NCBI RefSeq assembly: GCF_938030725.1
Contig: NZ_CALHIQ010000089.1
Location: forward strand, 1 to 21,730
Reading direction: 5' to 3'
DNA length: 21,730 nt
Source of the DNA: an uncultured Fretibacterium sp.
Lineage (GTDB): Bacteria; Synergistota; Synergistia; Synergistales; Aminobacteriaceae
The notes beneath the pieces were generated by a model. That model saw only the letters and a program-made list of their open reading frames with translations, ran no database searches and was not told where the DNA came from. The position numbers and the translations under genes are program-made. The number at the start of each line of letters is the position of its first letter. Positions within the stretch are counted from its first letter, which is position 1. Positions 1 through 9,650 of this stretch are shown piece by piece.

Positions 1-460
1 GCCTGGCGAGGACGGTGGCGATCTCGATGCGCTTGAGTTCCCCGCCGGACAGGGATGCGTTGACCTCCCTGCGGATGTAGTCGTGGGCGCACAGCCCAAC
101 CTCCGAGAGGTAGTCGCAGGCGTCCGAAACCGAGAGGTCCTTGCCGGAAGCCAGCCGCAGCAACGCGTGGACCGTGATGCCCTTGAAGCGCACGGGCTGC
201 TGGAAGGCAAAGCCCATTCCCTTCCTTGCGCGCTCCGTTATTCCCATGTTCGTGATGTCGATGCCGTCCAGGAGGATTTGACCTTCGGTCGGCTTTTCGA
301 TCCCGACGATCAGTTTGGCGAGCGTGGATTTCCCGCTTCCGTTCGGGCCGGTGATCGCGACAAATTTGTTGTCGCCCACGATAAGGTTCAAGTCGTGAAT
401 GATCTCTTTCCTGACCCCGTCATTGTCGACGGAGAAGGACAGGTTCCGTAATTCCAACAT
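1..460 (-). CDS. sufC: SufC-type Fe-S assembly ATPase, partial (3' end outside window)
   Basis: ABC-type ATPase that powers Fe-S cluster assembly with a SufB/SufD-type scaffold in the cytoplasm. It starts at ATG 460 and 153 codons are visible before the window edge. Translating the minus strand gives Walker A GPNGSGKST at about residues 39-47, a Q-loop AFQQPVRFKGIT at about 85-96 and the ABC signature LSGGELKR near 137-144. The strings QQPVRFKGIT and REVNASLSGGELKRIEIATVLAR-like (two adjacent parts: REVNASLSGG, then ELKRIEIATV) are typical of SufC from clostridial and other anaerobic minimal SUF operons, not of transport ATPases. Walker B and the H-loop lie outside the window. The gene is 41 nt downstream of the cupin gene, so the two are probably co-transcribed. 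A sufB-like partner is expected just off the left edge but cannot be seen. Confidence 0.85.
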   Translation of the reverse strand, partial: MLELRNLSFSVDNDGVRKEIIHDLNLIVGDNKFVAITGPNGSGKSTLAKLIVGIEKPTEGQILLDGIDITNMGITERARKGMGFAFQQPVRFKGITVHALLRLASGKDLSVSDACDYLSEVGLCAHDYIRREVNASLSGGELKRIEIATVLAR

Positions 461-501
461 GACCTCGCCCCCCCGCGATAGTCTTTGGTTATCTCACCGG
501 T

Positions 502-1131
502 TCATTCCAGGACCAACAGCAAGGCCATCTTGAAGCGGCCGTCCGCCTTGACGTAGTGCAGTCCGTTCTTTTGGAAGCGAAAATTCTCTCCGGCGCGAAG
601 GGGGTACTCCTTCCCCTCGTACCCGATGATCGCCTTGCCGTCCAGGGCGAAGACCAACGCTTCGCCGGGCGCGGAGTGCTCGGACAAGCCGGTGCCCTCG
701 TCAAAGCTCATCACCACGAACTTCATCTTCGGGGAGCTCAGGAGGTCCAGGTTCACGATCTTGCCGTCCTGGTAGGGGATCAGGTCCTTCAGCTCAAAGA
801 CTTCCTTGTCCTTCAAAACAGGGTTCATCACGGTCTCCTTTCTTAACAATACCTCGACGTACACGCTGTCCGATTCGGCCTTGATCCCCACGGGCACCCC
901 GACGGGCGTCACGTAGCCCTGGCCGGCGCCGAGGGGAATTTCCCTTTCCGTCACGACGCGCATGCTGCCGTGGACGGCGAGCCAGAGCTTGTGGTCCGGA
1001 TAGCTTTCGGGGCTGATGTCCGTCCCCTCCGCCATGGAGAAGACGAACGTGTCCTGGATGACCTTGCCGGACAGGGTGCAGCCAGGGACGGCAGGGTTCT
1101 CCGCTGCAAGGGTAAAGGGGCCAATCTTCAT
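502..1131 (-). CDS. double-cupin domain protein
   Basis: A 209-residue protein with no signal peptide or membrane segment. It has two beta-rich halves of similar layout. The first (about residues 1-95) contains a glycine-rich turn IPLGAGQGYVTPVGVP, and the second (about 105-209) contains HSAPGEALVFALDGKAIIGY followed by YPLRAGENFRFQKNG, the classic second cupin motif pattern (PxxxxGxxxxxxxxxxH). H151 or a neighbour, the E in PGEAL and the H near LHYV could bind a metal in the C-terminal cupin; the N-terminal half looks less able to. The ATG at 1131 has a GGGAGG Shine-Dalgarno just upstream. It is followed 41 nt later by sufC. A metal-binding or small-molecule-sensing role fits the family, but the substrate is unknown. 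Confidence 0.75.
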   Translation of the reverse strand: MKIGPFTLAAENPAVPGCTLSGKVIQDTFVFSMAEGTDISPESYPDHKLWLAVHGSMRVVTEREIPLGAGQGYVTPVGVPVGIKAESDSVYVEVLLRKETVMNPVLKDKEVFELKDLIPYQDGKIVNLDLLSSPKMKFVVMSFDEGTGLSEHSAPGEALVFALDGKAIIGYEGKEYPLRAGENFRFQKNGLHYVKADGRFKMALLLVLE

Positions 1132-1166
1132 GCAAACGCCTCCCTTTTGGATTATTGACTTTTTTT

Positions 1167-1195
1167 ATTATAATACAAAAGAGATAGCTTGCTAT
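1167..1195 (-). promoter_or_regulatory. candidate promoter with overlapping dyad, upstream of cupin-sufC
   Basis: On the minus strand a perfect -10 box TATAAT lies at 1172-1167, about 36 nt before the cupin start codon. The -35 zone is poor (ATAGCA at 1195-1190) but coincides with a 12-bp dyad, ATAGC-TT-GCTAT on the plus strand (1184-1195). A weak -35 covered by a palindrome is a usual arrangement for a regulator-controlled promoter. Which regulator binds is unknown. Confidence 0.4.
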
Positions 1196-1310
1196 GCCCA
1201 AGATACGGATTCAGTATCGGGGAAAAGGCTGACTCCGCAGCGAAAGGGTCGTGGGGCAGGAACGGGTTGAGCAGCAAAAGGCGCCGCGCTGCCCGGCGTT
1301 TCGGGTGGCC

Positions 1311-1904
1311 CTAATACAGGCGCAGCATGTCGATCGGCATCCCGTAGGCTATCGAGGTGATCTTGCCGCCTTCGCACTCGATGAGCATGGCGGAGTTTTG
1401 CTCCAGGTAGCCGATCGAGCCGGTTCCGGAGGGGGGCAGCTCGTTCTCGTACTCCAGGTCGCCCGGGTCGAAGTCCTCAGGGTAGTCGGAGCGGTTCAGG
1501 CAGCCGTCGAAGTAGCTTTTCAAAACATCGGTGCTGGCCCCCACGCGGATCCCGCCGGGGAAGACGATGTCGGGATCTCTTATCTCAATCCCATAGAGAT
1601 GGTACTCTCCGTTCTTCTGCTGAGAGGCCCCCGAAACGGTCGTCCCGTTCTTCTTCCACTCCAGGAACCACAGGTCGTCGATATTCCTCTCCTCCAGGGG
1701 GCAGTACCGGGATGGCTTCGCGGTGGGCTTGTCGTCCCGGATCATCCTCTCCGCGAGGGCGATGGCCTGTTTTTCCAGGGCGAGGCATCGGTTGAAGAAC
1801 ACTTCCGTCCAGTGCTCCGCGGCAACCCCTTGGGATGCGGCGAGGACCAGGCAGAACATGGCTGCCATCGACAGCGCACACTTTTTCAGAAACGAACTCT
1901 TCAT
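1311..1904 (-). CDS. small secreted protein of unknown function
   Basis: A 197-residue protein with a clear Sec signal peptide: MKSSFLKK is followed by a hydrophobic stretch of about 14 residues and a likely signal peptidase I site ASQGVAA|EH near residue 29. The mature part is about 168 residues, acidic, and has four cysteines (R-C-L near 40, Y-C-P near 68, G-C-L near 136, E-C-E near 176) that could form disulfides in the periplasm or outside the cell. No catalytic motif or known domain is recognised. The start is supported by AGGAGG about 8 nt before the ATG. The gene has its own promoter (1963-1991) and is separated by 179 nt from the cupin gene, so it is probably a single-gene unit. Confidence 0.7.
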   Translation of the reverse strand: MKSSFLKKCALSMAAMFCLVLAASQGVAAEHWTEVFFNRCLALEKQAIALAERMIRDDKPTAKPSRYCPLEERNIDDLWFLEWKKNGTTVSGASQQKNGEYHLYGIEIRDPDIVFPGGIRVGASTDVLKSYFDGCLNRSDYPEDFDPGDLEYENELPPSGTGSIGYLEQNSAMLIECEGGKITSIAYGMPIDMLRLY

Positions 1905-1962
1905 AGCATAACGCCTCCTGAACTCAAAGTCGATGTCGCCGGCAAAAAGCCGTCACGGCTTA

Positions 1963-1991
1963 AACTTAACGGCACAGCGCCACTTTGTCAA
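1963..1991 (-). promoter_or_regulatory. promoter of the secreted-protein gene
   Basis: On the minus strand a consensus -35 TTGACA (1991-1986) is followed after 17 bp by TAAGTT (1968-1963), a weak -10. The start point would fall near 1956, inside a perfect 6-bp dyad (AAGCCG-TCA-CGGCTT, 1947-1961), giving a leader of about 50 nt. The dyad sits where a repressor could block the start. Confidence 0.5.
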
Positions 1992-2020
1992 TATCTTGAT
2001 CGTCGTTTCTGGCGGGGCTG

Positions 2021-2066
2021 CACGACCTAACACAGCGTTCGATAGCTGGAATCGGTCGTGTTTTTT
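2021..2066 (+). terminator. terminator-like hairpin upstream of sbcD
   Basis: CACGACC (2021-2027) pairs with GGTCGTG (2054-2060), directly followed by six T residues (2061-2066). The 26-nt loop holds a small inner stem CAGC/GCTG. There is no plus-strand gene immediately upstream for it to terminate, so it could be a leader attenuator of sbcDC, the end of an unseen small RNA, or chance. Confidence 0.4.
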
Positions 2067-2220
2067 GCCCTCTAAAATGAAATTTAGCGGTAAGATATAT
2101 GTGATAGCATGGAGAGGCGCTCCGCCCCCTCGTTTCAGGCGCGATCCTGCGAGGCCCTGATGGCCCTCGCGCCGGGGCGCCGTGTTGAGGTGCAAATCCA
2201 GCGTAAAAGGAAGTGCGTGC

Positions 2221-3420
2221 ATGAAGTTCTTTCATCTATCGGACCTGCACATCGGCCTGAAGCTCATCAACCGGGACCTTCTGGAGGATCAGGAGTACGT
2301 CCTCGACCAGATCGTGAGGGCTGCCGAGGAGGCGAGCCCCGACGCCGTCGTCGTCGCCGGCGATATCTATGATAAGGTGAACCCCTCCGGCGAATCGGTG
2401 GAGCTCTTCGACCGCTTCGTTTCGAAACTTGCGGGAGCGGTCCCCACGGCGGAGATCATGATGATCAGCGGCAACCACGACAGCGGACCGCGGGTCAACC
2501 TCTTTCGGAGCGTGCTGCAGCGGCGGGGAATCCACATGGTGGGCCTCCCGCCCCGGACCCCGGAAGATTTCATCGAGAAGGTGGTGCTGTGGGACGAATT
2601 CGGCCCCGTGAACTTCTACCTGCTCCCCTTCGTGAAGCCCTCCATGGTGCGGCCTGTCCTGGATGCGGGCGCAGAGGCATCGGGCGACGAGGATGATGAC
2701 GTAACGCTGCGGGGCCTTTCCTACGATGAGGCGCTGCACCGGCTGATCGATCGGGAAACGATCGACCCGGAGCAGCGGAACGTCCTGGTGAGCCACCAGT
2801 TCTACCTTCCCTCCGGGAGAGAGGCGTCTGGAATAGAGCGCATGGACTCCGAGGTGCGCACCGTCGGCGATATCGATGGAGTGAGGTCGGACGTCCTGGA
2901 GCGATTTGACTACGCGGCGTTGGGCCACATGCATAAGTCGATGGAGGTCGGCAATGAGCGCTATCGCTACTGCGGGACGCCCCTGGCCTGTTCCGTAAGC
3001 GAGGCGGGACAGCAAAAGGGCATCATCGTGGTGGAGTTGGGGGAGAAGGGATGCGTGAAGACCTCCGTCCTGCCCCTGATCCCGCTCCGCGAGGTCCGCG
3101 TCATTACCGGCGCCTTTTCCGAGGTCCTGAGCCAGGGGTGCGAGGACTACGTGACGGTGGTTTTGATGGATAAGGAGGATCTGGACGTCCTCGACATGCA
3201 GGATCGCCTTCGCACTTGCTTCCCGAACCTCCTCGAGATCCGGCGGGAGCTTCCGCGCCGGGCGGGCGACCGCGCCGGGCACGGGGCGAAAGAGGCAGAG
3301 ATGAGCCCCTTTGAGCTTTGCGGCTCCTTCCTGAGGGAGCAGTGGGGCGGCCGGGAGCTGGATGAGGAGGAGCGCTCGCTCCTTCAGGATGTGATCAACA
3401 GCGTTCAGGAGGCGCACTGA
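2221..3420 (+). CDS. sbcD: SbcD, nuclease subunit of the SbcCD complex
   Basis: Mre11-family metallophosphoesterase, 399 residues. With SbcC it cuts DNA hairpins and blocked double-strand ends and degrades from the ends. The metal-binding motifs are all present and in order: SDLH (D8, H10), GDIYD (D48), GNHD (N85-D87), SHQF near 205 and GHMH near 240. The length is normal for the family. The reading frame is open further upstream, but ATG 2221 gives the family N-terminus KFFHLSDLHIG directly and has AAGGAA upstream, so the longer start at 2182 is rejected. The stop is 1 nt before the sbcC start codon, so the two subunits are translationally coupled. Confidence 0.95.
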   Translation: MKFFHLSDLHIGLKLINRDLLEDQEYVLDQIVRAAEEASPDAVVVAGDIYDKVNPSGESVELFDRFVSKLAGAVPTAEIMMISGNHDSGPRVNLFRSVLQRRGIHMVGLPPRTPEDFIEKVVLWDEFGPVNFYLLPFVKPSMVRPVLDAGAEASGDEDDDVTLRGLSYDEALHRLIDRETIDPEQRNVLVSHQFYLPSGREASGIERMDSEVRTVGDIDGVRSDVLERFDYAALGHMHKSMEVGNERYRYCGTPLACSVSEAGQQKGIIVVELGEKGCVKTSVLPLIPLREVRVITGAFSEVLSQGCEDYVTVVLMDKEDLDVLDMQDRLRTCFPNLLEIRRELPRRAGDRAGHGAKEAEMSPFELCGSFLREQWGGRELDEEERSLLQDVINSVQEAH

Positions 3421-3421
3421 G

Positions 3422-6400
3422 ATGAGACCGCTGACACTCACCATGAGGGCGTTTGGCTCCTACAACAAGGAAACGACGGTGGACTTCACCCGGCCGAACC
3501 AAAAGCTCTTCCTCATCACCGGGGACACCGGCGCGGGCAAGACCACGATCTTCGACGCCATCGTCTTCGCCCTTTACGGGGAAACGAGCGCAAGCGGCAG
3601 GAGCGGAGGCAAGCGGCAGGGCGAGGACCTGCAGAGCCAGTTCGCAAACCTGGATACCAAGCCCTTCGTGACTCTGACCTTCTCGGAGGTGCAGGGCGGG
3701 GAGGAGAGGCTCTACACCGTAACCCGCACCCCCCGCTATCGCGGTTCGCAGGAGCAGAAGGCCGGCTCCAGGCCCAGGGGGGAAACCGTTTCTCTCTCGA
3801 TGCCGGACGGCCTGACGTACTCAGGGAACCTGTCGGAAACGGACCGAAAGATTAAAGAGATCGTCGGGCTGACGAAGGAACAGTTCATGCAGGTGGCCAT
3901 GATCGCTCAGGGGGAGTTCATGGAGCTGCTCGGCGCCGGGGCGGACAAGAAGAAGGACATCTTTCGAAAGCTCTTCCGTACCCGGCTCTATCAGGACATC
4001 GTGGATGAGCTGAAGCGCCGCCTGGACGACGCCGCCAGACGGGTGACGGAGATCCGCAGCGCCTTTCAGGCCGAGGCGGGACACGTCGTGATCCCGGAGG
4101 AGTTTGAGGGCATGGAGCGGCTGGAGGAGAGCCGTTCTCGCCTCCTGGCCTCCGAGGGGGGGACGGTCATGGACATGGAGGCCCTTCTGGAGGAGCTCAA
4201 AGCCCTTTGCGGCAGGCTTGAGGAAGGAACTGCCCTCGCTGCGGCGGAGCGGGACGAAAAGGGCAGGCGGCGGGACGCGGCGCGCGACGCCTACACCGGG
4301 GCCCAGGACCTCGCGCGGGCCTTTGAGGAGCTGGAGAGGGCGGAGGGGGCGCTTGTCGAATGTGAGGCCGAAGAGGAGCGAATTCGGGAGGCAGGCCGCT
4401 TGATGGTCCGAATCAACGCGGCCTACGAGATTCAGCCCCTGCATCAGAGGATGGATGACGCGGAGAAGGCCGTGGCGGAGACGGAGAGGAAACTGGTGGA
4501 TTTGAAGGGGGCCCTTCCGGACCTCACCCTGGGTCGTCAACGGGCGGAGGCCTCCGAGGTGGAGGCCCGGTCCGTCCAGGCGGCGGGGATCGAGGAGTTC
4601 ACTCGGGTGTCCGAGCGCGTGAGCAGGGCGCTTCAAGTTTTGGAGCGGATCCGTATCGCGACGGAAACGTTTGAGGAGTGGCGTGCTGCGCTCAGCTCTG
4701 CGGAGGTGATCTCGCTCCAGGCCAAGGACGCTCTGATGAACTTTGAGGCCAAGGAAGCGGCGTGGCGGGCGCGAGAGAAGGAGTTGGAGGGCGCGGACCT
4801 GCGCCTGGCGGAGTGGGAGGCCAGACGCAGGGAAGCGGAAGACCTCATGGTGGAGGTGTCCCTGGCGGAGGACGCCGGACGGGACGCCAGACAGCAGAGG
4901 TCGGAAACGGAGAGGTTGCAGGGGGAGTACGCCTCCGTCAGGGAGGAGTACAACAGCAAAAGGGACGAGTACGTCCGAAAACAGGGGGAGTTTCTGGACG
5001 CCCAGGCCGGCTTTATCGCCTGGGAAAAGCTGAGGCCTGGCGAGCCCTGCCCCGTGTGCGGCTCCACGGATCACCCGCGCCCCTGCCTGTTGCCGGAGGG
5101 CAGCCGGGATTTGACTCGAGAGGTCGTCGATGCGCTGGCCGAGGAGGTCGCAAGTCTGCAGCAGGACCTGACGAAGCGCTCTACGGCGTCGGGGTCCGCC
5201 CTGAGCCTCCTGGAGGAGAAGGAGAGAACCCTAAAAGGGACCTTGACGCGCCTGTATGAGCGTCTGGCGAGGAGCATCCCGGAAGCGTCGGAGGCGCTGA
5301 GCCTGGAACAGGTGCGGTCATTGTTGGAAAGCTGGAGAGGCGGAATCCGGGCGGAGGGGGTTGCGCTTCGGGAGGGCGCGCAGGCTCTGAGCCGCATCAA
5401 GGAGTCCCTTAAGAGCGTGGACGAACAGCGGCAGGCGCTGACGATCGCCGCCGATAAGGCGGTTCAGACGGCGCATCAGGCGGAGAGCGCCCTCGCTGCA
5501 GCCGAGGCGGAGCTCAAGGGCTTCGAAGGGCAGCGGGACTACGCGACCGTGGCGGACGCACAGTCGGCCCTCAGCGGGGCCAGGACTGCGAAGCGCGAGG
5601 CGGACTCGGCCTTCGAGGCCGCTCGTGAGGCGGCGCAGTCCGCGCGGAGCTCGCTGGAGAACGCGGAGGCCGCGATCGCCCGGCTCGCGGAGGAACTGCC
5701 CCTTCAGAGGGAGGAGGCAGAGCAACGCAGACAGGCCTACGAGGCGCTCATGGACGAGAAGAAGCTATCCGAGGCGGATTGGATGGAAACCGTTCGCCGG
5801 CACGGCCGGGAGGACGTGGGGGCGCTGCTGGATGAGGTGGAGGCGCACCGCAAGAAAAAGGCGGCTGCGGAGGGCGCGCGCGACGCGGCTCTGAAGGCCG
5901 TAAACGGGCGCGAGAAGCCCGTCATGGAAGACCTGGAAAGGGCCAGGGACGAGGCGGAAGAGGAACTGGAGAAGGCTCAGTCCGCCTGGGCGCGGCTCGA
6001 CAGGGCCTTTGAGGCGGACGACGCCGTCCTCTCTGCCCTGTCGCCGAGGATGGAAGAACGAAAGCAGGTTGCTCGGGAGTACGCCCGGTTCAACGGGCTG
6101 CACCGGGGGCTGGGGGGCAAGGAGTCGGGCGCCCGCATGGACATCGAAACCTTCGTGCAGCGGCACTACCTGCAGCGAATCCTGTACGCGGCGAATACCC
6201 GCTTTCAGGACATGACTGCGGGGCAGTTCGAGCTCCGCCTGGTGCAGGAGGAGCAGGCGGGGGAGGGGAGGAATCAGGGGCTGGACCTCGTGGTCTATTC
6301 TTCGGTCACCGGCAGGGAACGGAAGGTCTGGACGCTATCCGGAGGAGAGTCCTTCGTGGCGGCCCTCTCGCTGGCTCTGGGGATGGCGGACCTGATCCAG

Positions 6401-6625
6401 GAGAGCGCCTCGTCGATCAGCCTGGATATGATCTTCATCGACGAGGGCTTCGGCTCCCTGGACGACCGAACGCGAAACCAGGCGGTCAAGGTGCTGCAGC
6501 GGATAGCGGGCGGCCGCCTCATCGGCATTATCTCCCACGTGACGGAGCTGAAGCAGGAGATCGAGGACCAACTGATCGTCAGCAAGGACTCGGAGGGCAG
6601 CCGGGTCCGTTGGCAGATCAGCTGA
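3422..6625 (+). CDS. sbcC: SbcC, Rad50-like ATPase subunit of SbcCD
   Basis: SMC-like ATPase of 1067 residues, the partner of SbcD in processing DNA ends and palindromic hairpins. Walker A GDTGAGKT is at 34-41, a Q-loop lies in QVAMIAQGEFMELL, and the signature LSGGES is at 972-977. Walker B MIFIDEG is at about 1003-1009 (D1007, E1008), followed by a D-loop GSLDD. Between the ATPase halves run two long coiled-coil arms, very rich in Ala, Glu and Arg. At their apex is the zinc hook PCPVCG (C543, C546), which joins two SbcC molecules through a shared zinc. Length and layout are normal. No disruption is seen, so the complex should be functional. Confidence 0.95.
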   Translation: MRPLTLTMRAFGSYNKETTVDFTRPNQKLFLITGDTGAGKTTIFDAIVFALYGETSASGRSGGKRQGEDLQSQFANLDTKPFVTLTFSEVQGGEERLYTVTRTPRYRGSQEQKAGSRPRGETVSLSMPDGLTYSGNLSETDRKIKEIVGLTKEQFMQVAMIAQGEFMELLGAGADKKKDIFRKLFRTRLYQDIVDELKRRLDDAARRVTEIRSAFQAEAGHVVIPEEFEGMERLEESRSRLLASEGGTVMDMEALLEELKALCGRLEEGTALAAAERDEKGRRRDAARDAYTGAQDLARAFEELERAEGALVECEAEEERIREAGRLMVRINAAYEIQPLHQRMDDAEKAVAETERKLVDLKGALPDLTLGRQRAEASEVEARSVQAAGIEEFTRVSERVSRALQVLERIRIATETFEEWRAALSSAEVISLQAKDALMNFEAKEAAWRAREKELEGADLRLAEWEARRREAEDLMVEVSLAEDAGRDARQQRSETERLQGEYASVREEYNSKRDEYVRKQGEFLDAQAGFIAWEKLRPGEPCPVCGSTDHPRPCLLPEGSRDLTREVVDALAEEVASLQQDLTKRSTASGSALSLLEEKERTLKGTLTRLYERLARSIPEASEALSLEQVRSLLESWRGGIRAEGVALREGAQALSRIKESLKSVDEQRQALTIAADKAVQTAHQAESALAAAEAELKGFEGQRDYATVADAQSALSGARTAKREADSAFEAAREAAQSARSSLENAEAAIARLAEELPLQREEAEQRRQAYEALMDEKKLSEADWMETVRRHGREDVGALLDEVEAHRKKKAAAEGARDAALKAVNGREKPVMEDLERARDEAEEELEKAQSAWARLDRAFEADDAVLSALSPRMEERKQVAREYARFNGLHRGLGGKESGARMDIETFVQRHYLQRILYAANTRFQDMTAGQFELRLVQEEQAGEGRNQGLDLVVYSSVTGRERKVWTLSGGESFVAALSLALGMADLIQESASSISLDMIFIDEGFGSLDDRTRNQAVKVLQRIAGGRLIGIISHVTELKQEIEDQLIVSKDSEGSRVRWQIS

Positions 6626-6717
6626 CGGGCCGCCGGGAGGCTTCAGCCTTGTGTGCGCGATGCGGGGCCGCCGCCGCGAGGGGGGCCGGGGTGGCTCAGG
6701 CTCCTCGCGGGTGGGGC

Positions 6718-7623
6718 CTATGCTCCCCGAATGCAGTGTTGAATCGCGAGGGCGACGCCGCCCTCCTGGTTGGACCTCGTGATGAAGTCCGCTGCGCGCT
6801 TGACCTCCTCCGGGGCGTTGGCCATGGCAACGCTGACGCCCGCCGTCCTGAACAGAGGCAGGTCGTTTCCGGAGTCGCCGCAGGCCATGCTTGCCGACAG
6901 AGGGATGCCCAGGAGCTCCATGAGGCGCGAGAGTCCGCGACCCTTATCGACGCCCGCTCGGTTGAACTCCCAGTTGTGGTTGCCGCCGCAGACGTAGGTG
7001 ATCTCCGGGTGGGCGGCCAGGATGCGCTCCGCCTCCTCCCGCCCTGTAAGGGCGCCGTCCTGCCGGCAGAAGTTGATGGTGACCTTCTGGACGCGAAGCG
7101 CCTCGCGCTCGATGCGTCCCAGAAGGTCACTTTCGTAGATGCGCGTGCGCCTGATGTAGGCCTTGGCGCTTTCGGGCAGAACGGTTTGCTCCAGGAGGGC
7201 CCGGCGATCCTCACGGGAGTAGGCATCTCCGTCGATGAAGACGTCGTAGTAGAGGTTCAGGGGTTCCAGGTCACGCAGGACGCCCAGCGCGGTCCGGGCG
7301 TCCATGCAGTCGTCGAAGAGGAGCTTTCGGTCCGGCAGCGTGTAGACGGCGGCGCCGTTGACCGTGAGCGCGCAGTGCACTCCGAGGGGCGCTACCTCCT
7401 CGACGGGCACGCCGCAGTAGGGGCGCCCCGTCGAGATGACGACCGTGACGCCCCGATCCGAGGCCTCGCGGATGGCCGCGGCGTCCTTGCGCGATATCTC
7501 GCCCTCCTCGTTGAACAGCGTCCCGTCGAGGTCGAGGGCGATCAGCCTGATGGTGGGCAGGGGCTCCTCGCGATCGGACAGGAGAGAGGGCGCCGGGCTG
7601 CACCCCCTCCGTGCCCCGTTCAC
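6718..7623 (-). CDS. Cof-type HAD-superfamily phosphatase
   Basis: A Cof/YbjI-type (HAD IIB) hydrolase that probably dephosphorylates sugar phosphates or similar small molecules in the cytoplasm. It has motif I LDLDGTLF (nucleophile D31, acid D33), motif II VISTGRP, motif III Lys in DKGRGLSRL and motif IV ACGDSGNDLPLF. The C2-type cap occupies about residues 95-220. The start is uncertain. No ATG lies at the expected place just before IRLIALDLDG. The frame is open into glmS (ATG 7671), but GTG 7623 lies 1 nt after the glmS stop and is chosen here, giving 301 residues with about 24 extra at the N-terminus. Direct coupling to glmS suggests a sugar-phosphate substrate, which is inference. Confidence 0.8.
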   Translation of the reverse strand: MNGARRGCSPAPSLLSDREEPLPTIRLIALDLDGTLFNEEGEISRKDAAAIREASDRGVTVVISTGRPYCGVPVEEVAPLGVHCALTVNGAAVYTLPDRKLLFDDCMDARTALGVLRDLEPLNLYYDVFIDGDAYSREDRRALLEQTVLPESAKAYIRRTRIYESDLLGRIEREALRVQKVTINFCRQDGALTGREEAERILAAHPEITYVCGGNHNWEFNRAGVDKGRGLSRLMELLGIPLSASMACGDSGNDLPLFRTAGVSVAMANAPEEVKRAADFITRSNQEGGVALAIQHCIRGA

Positions 7624-7624
7624 C

Positions 7625-9463
<1,839 letters not shown>

Positions 9464-9494
9464 AAGAATTGCCCCCAGTCCATCTAAAAAGATC

Positions 9495-9570
9495 GGCGCC
9501 CTATGGCGCTAAATCGAGTCCAGCCGTTTGTGTGCCGCGCCCTGTTGCCCCGGCGCGTTCTCTCATTATA
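9495..9570 (-). promoter_or_regulatory. glmS promoter -10 and leader hairpin
   Basis: On the minus strand a TATAAT lies at 9570-9565, with no clear -35 at the expected distance. The predicted leader of about 95 nt contains a GC-rich 5-bp stem (GCGCC-ATAG-GGCGC, 9509-9496) followed closely by GATCTTTTT. This could be the terminator of the upstream alpha/beta hydrolase gene or, being downstream of the -10, a weak attenuator of glmS. No glmS ribozyme sequence was recognised. Confidence 0.35.
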
Positions 9571-9650
9571 TCCAAATTGTCCCTGAAACAGGAGAAAAAT
9601 TCTCAGGCCTACTCCAAAGAGCGGCCTCGATTTTGAGGGAGAGAAGGGGG

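Larger units (their letters stand above)
1905..2220. other. intergenic region between divergent secreted-protein gene and sbcD
   Basis: This 316-bp stretch holds no gene that I can support. It contains the minus-strand promoter at 1963-1991, the dyad at 1947-1961 and a terminator-like structure on the plus strand at 2021-2066. No convincing sigma-70 promoter for sbcD was found. TAAGAT at 2091-2096 is a possible -10 without a matching -35. Confidence 0.6.

Noticed and set aside
1282..1298. GC hairpin as terminator of the secreted-protein gene
   Set aside because: Only a 5-bp stem with a short CCTTTTGC tail; too weak to call.
1251..2030. 259-codon open frame on the plus strand
   Set aside because: Antisense to the secreted-protein gene, which has a proper signal peptide and Shine-Dalgarno.
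2236..3444. 402-codon open frame on the minus strand
   Set aside because: Antisense shadow of sbcD, whose metal-binding motifs are complete.
6626..6717. Terminator between convergent sbcC and HAD genes
   Set aside because: A 7-bp stem (6698-6704 with 6713-6719) exists but has no T tract on either strand.
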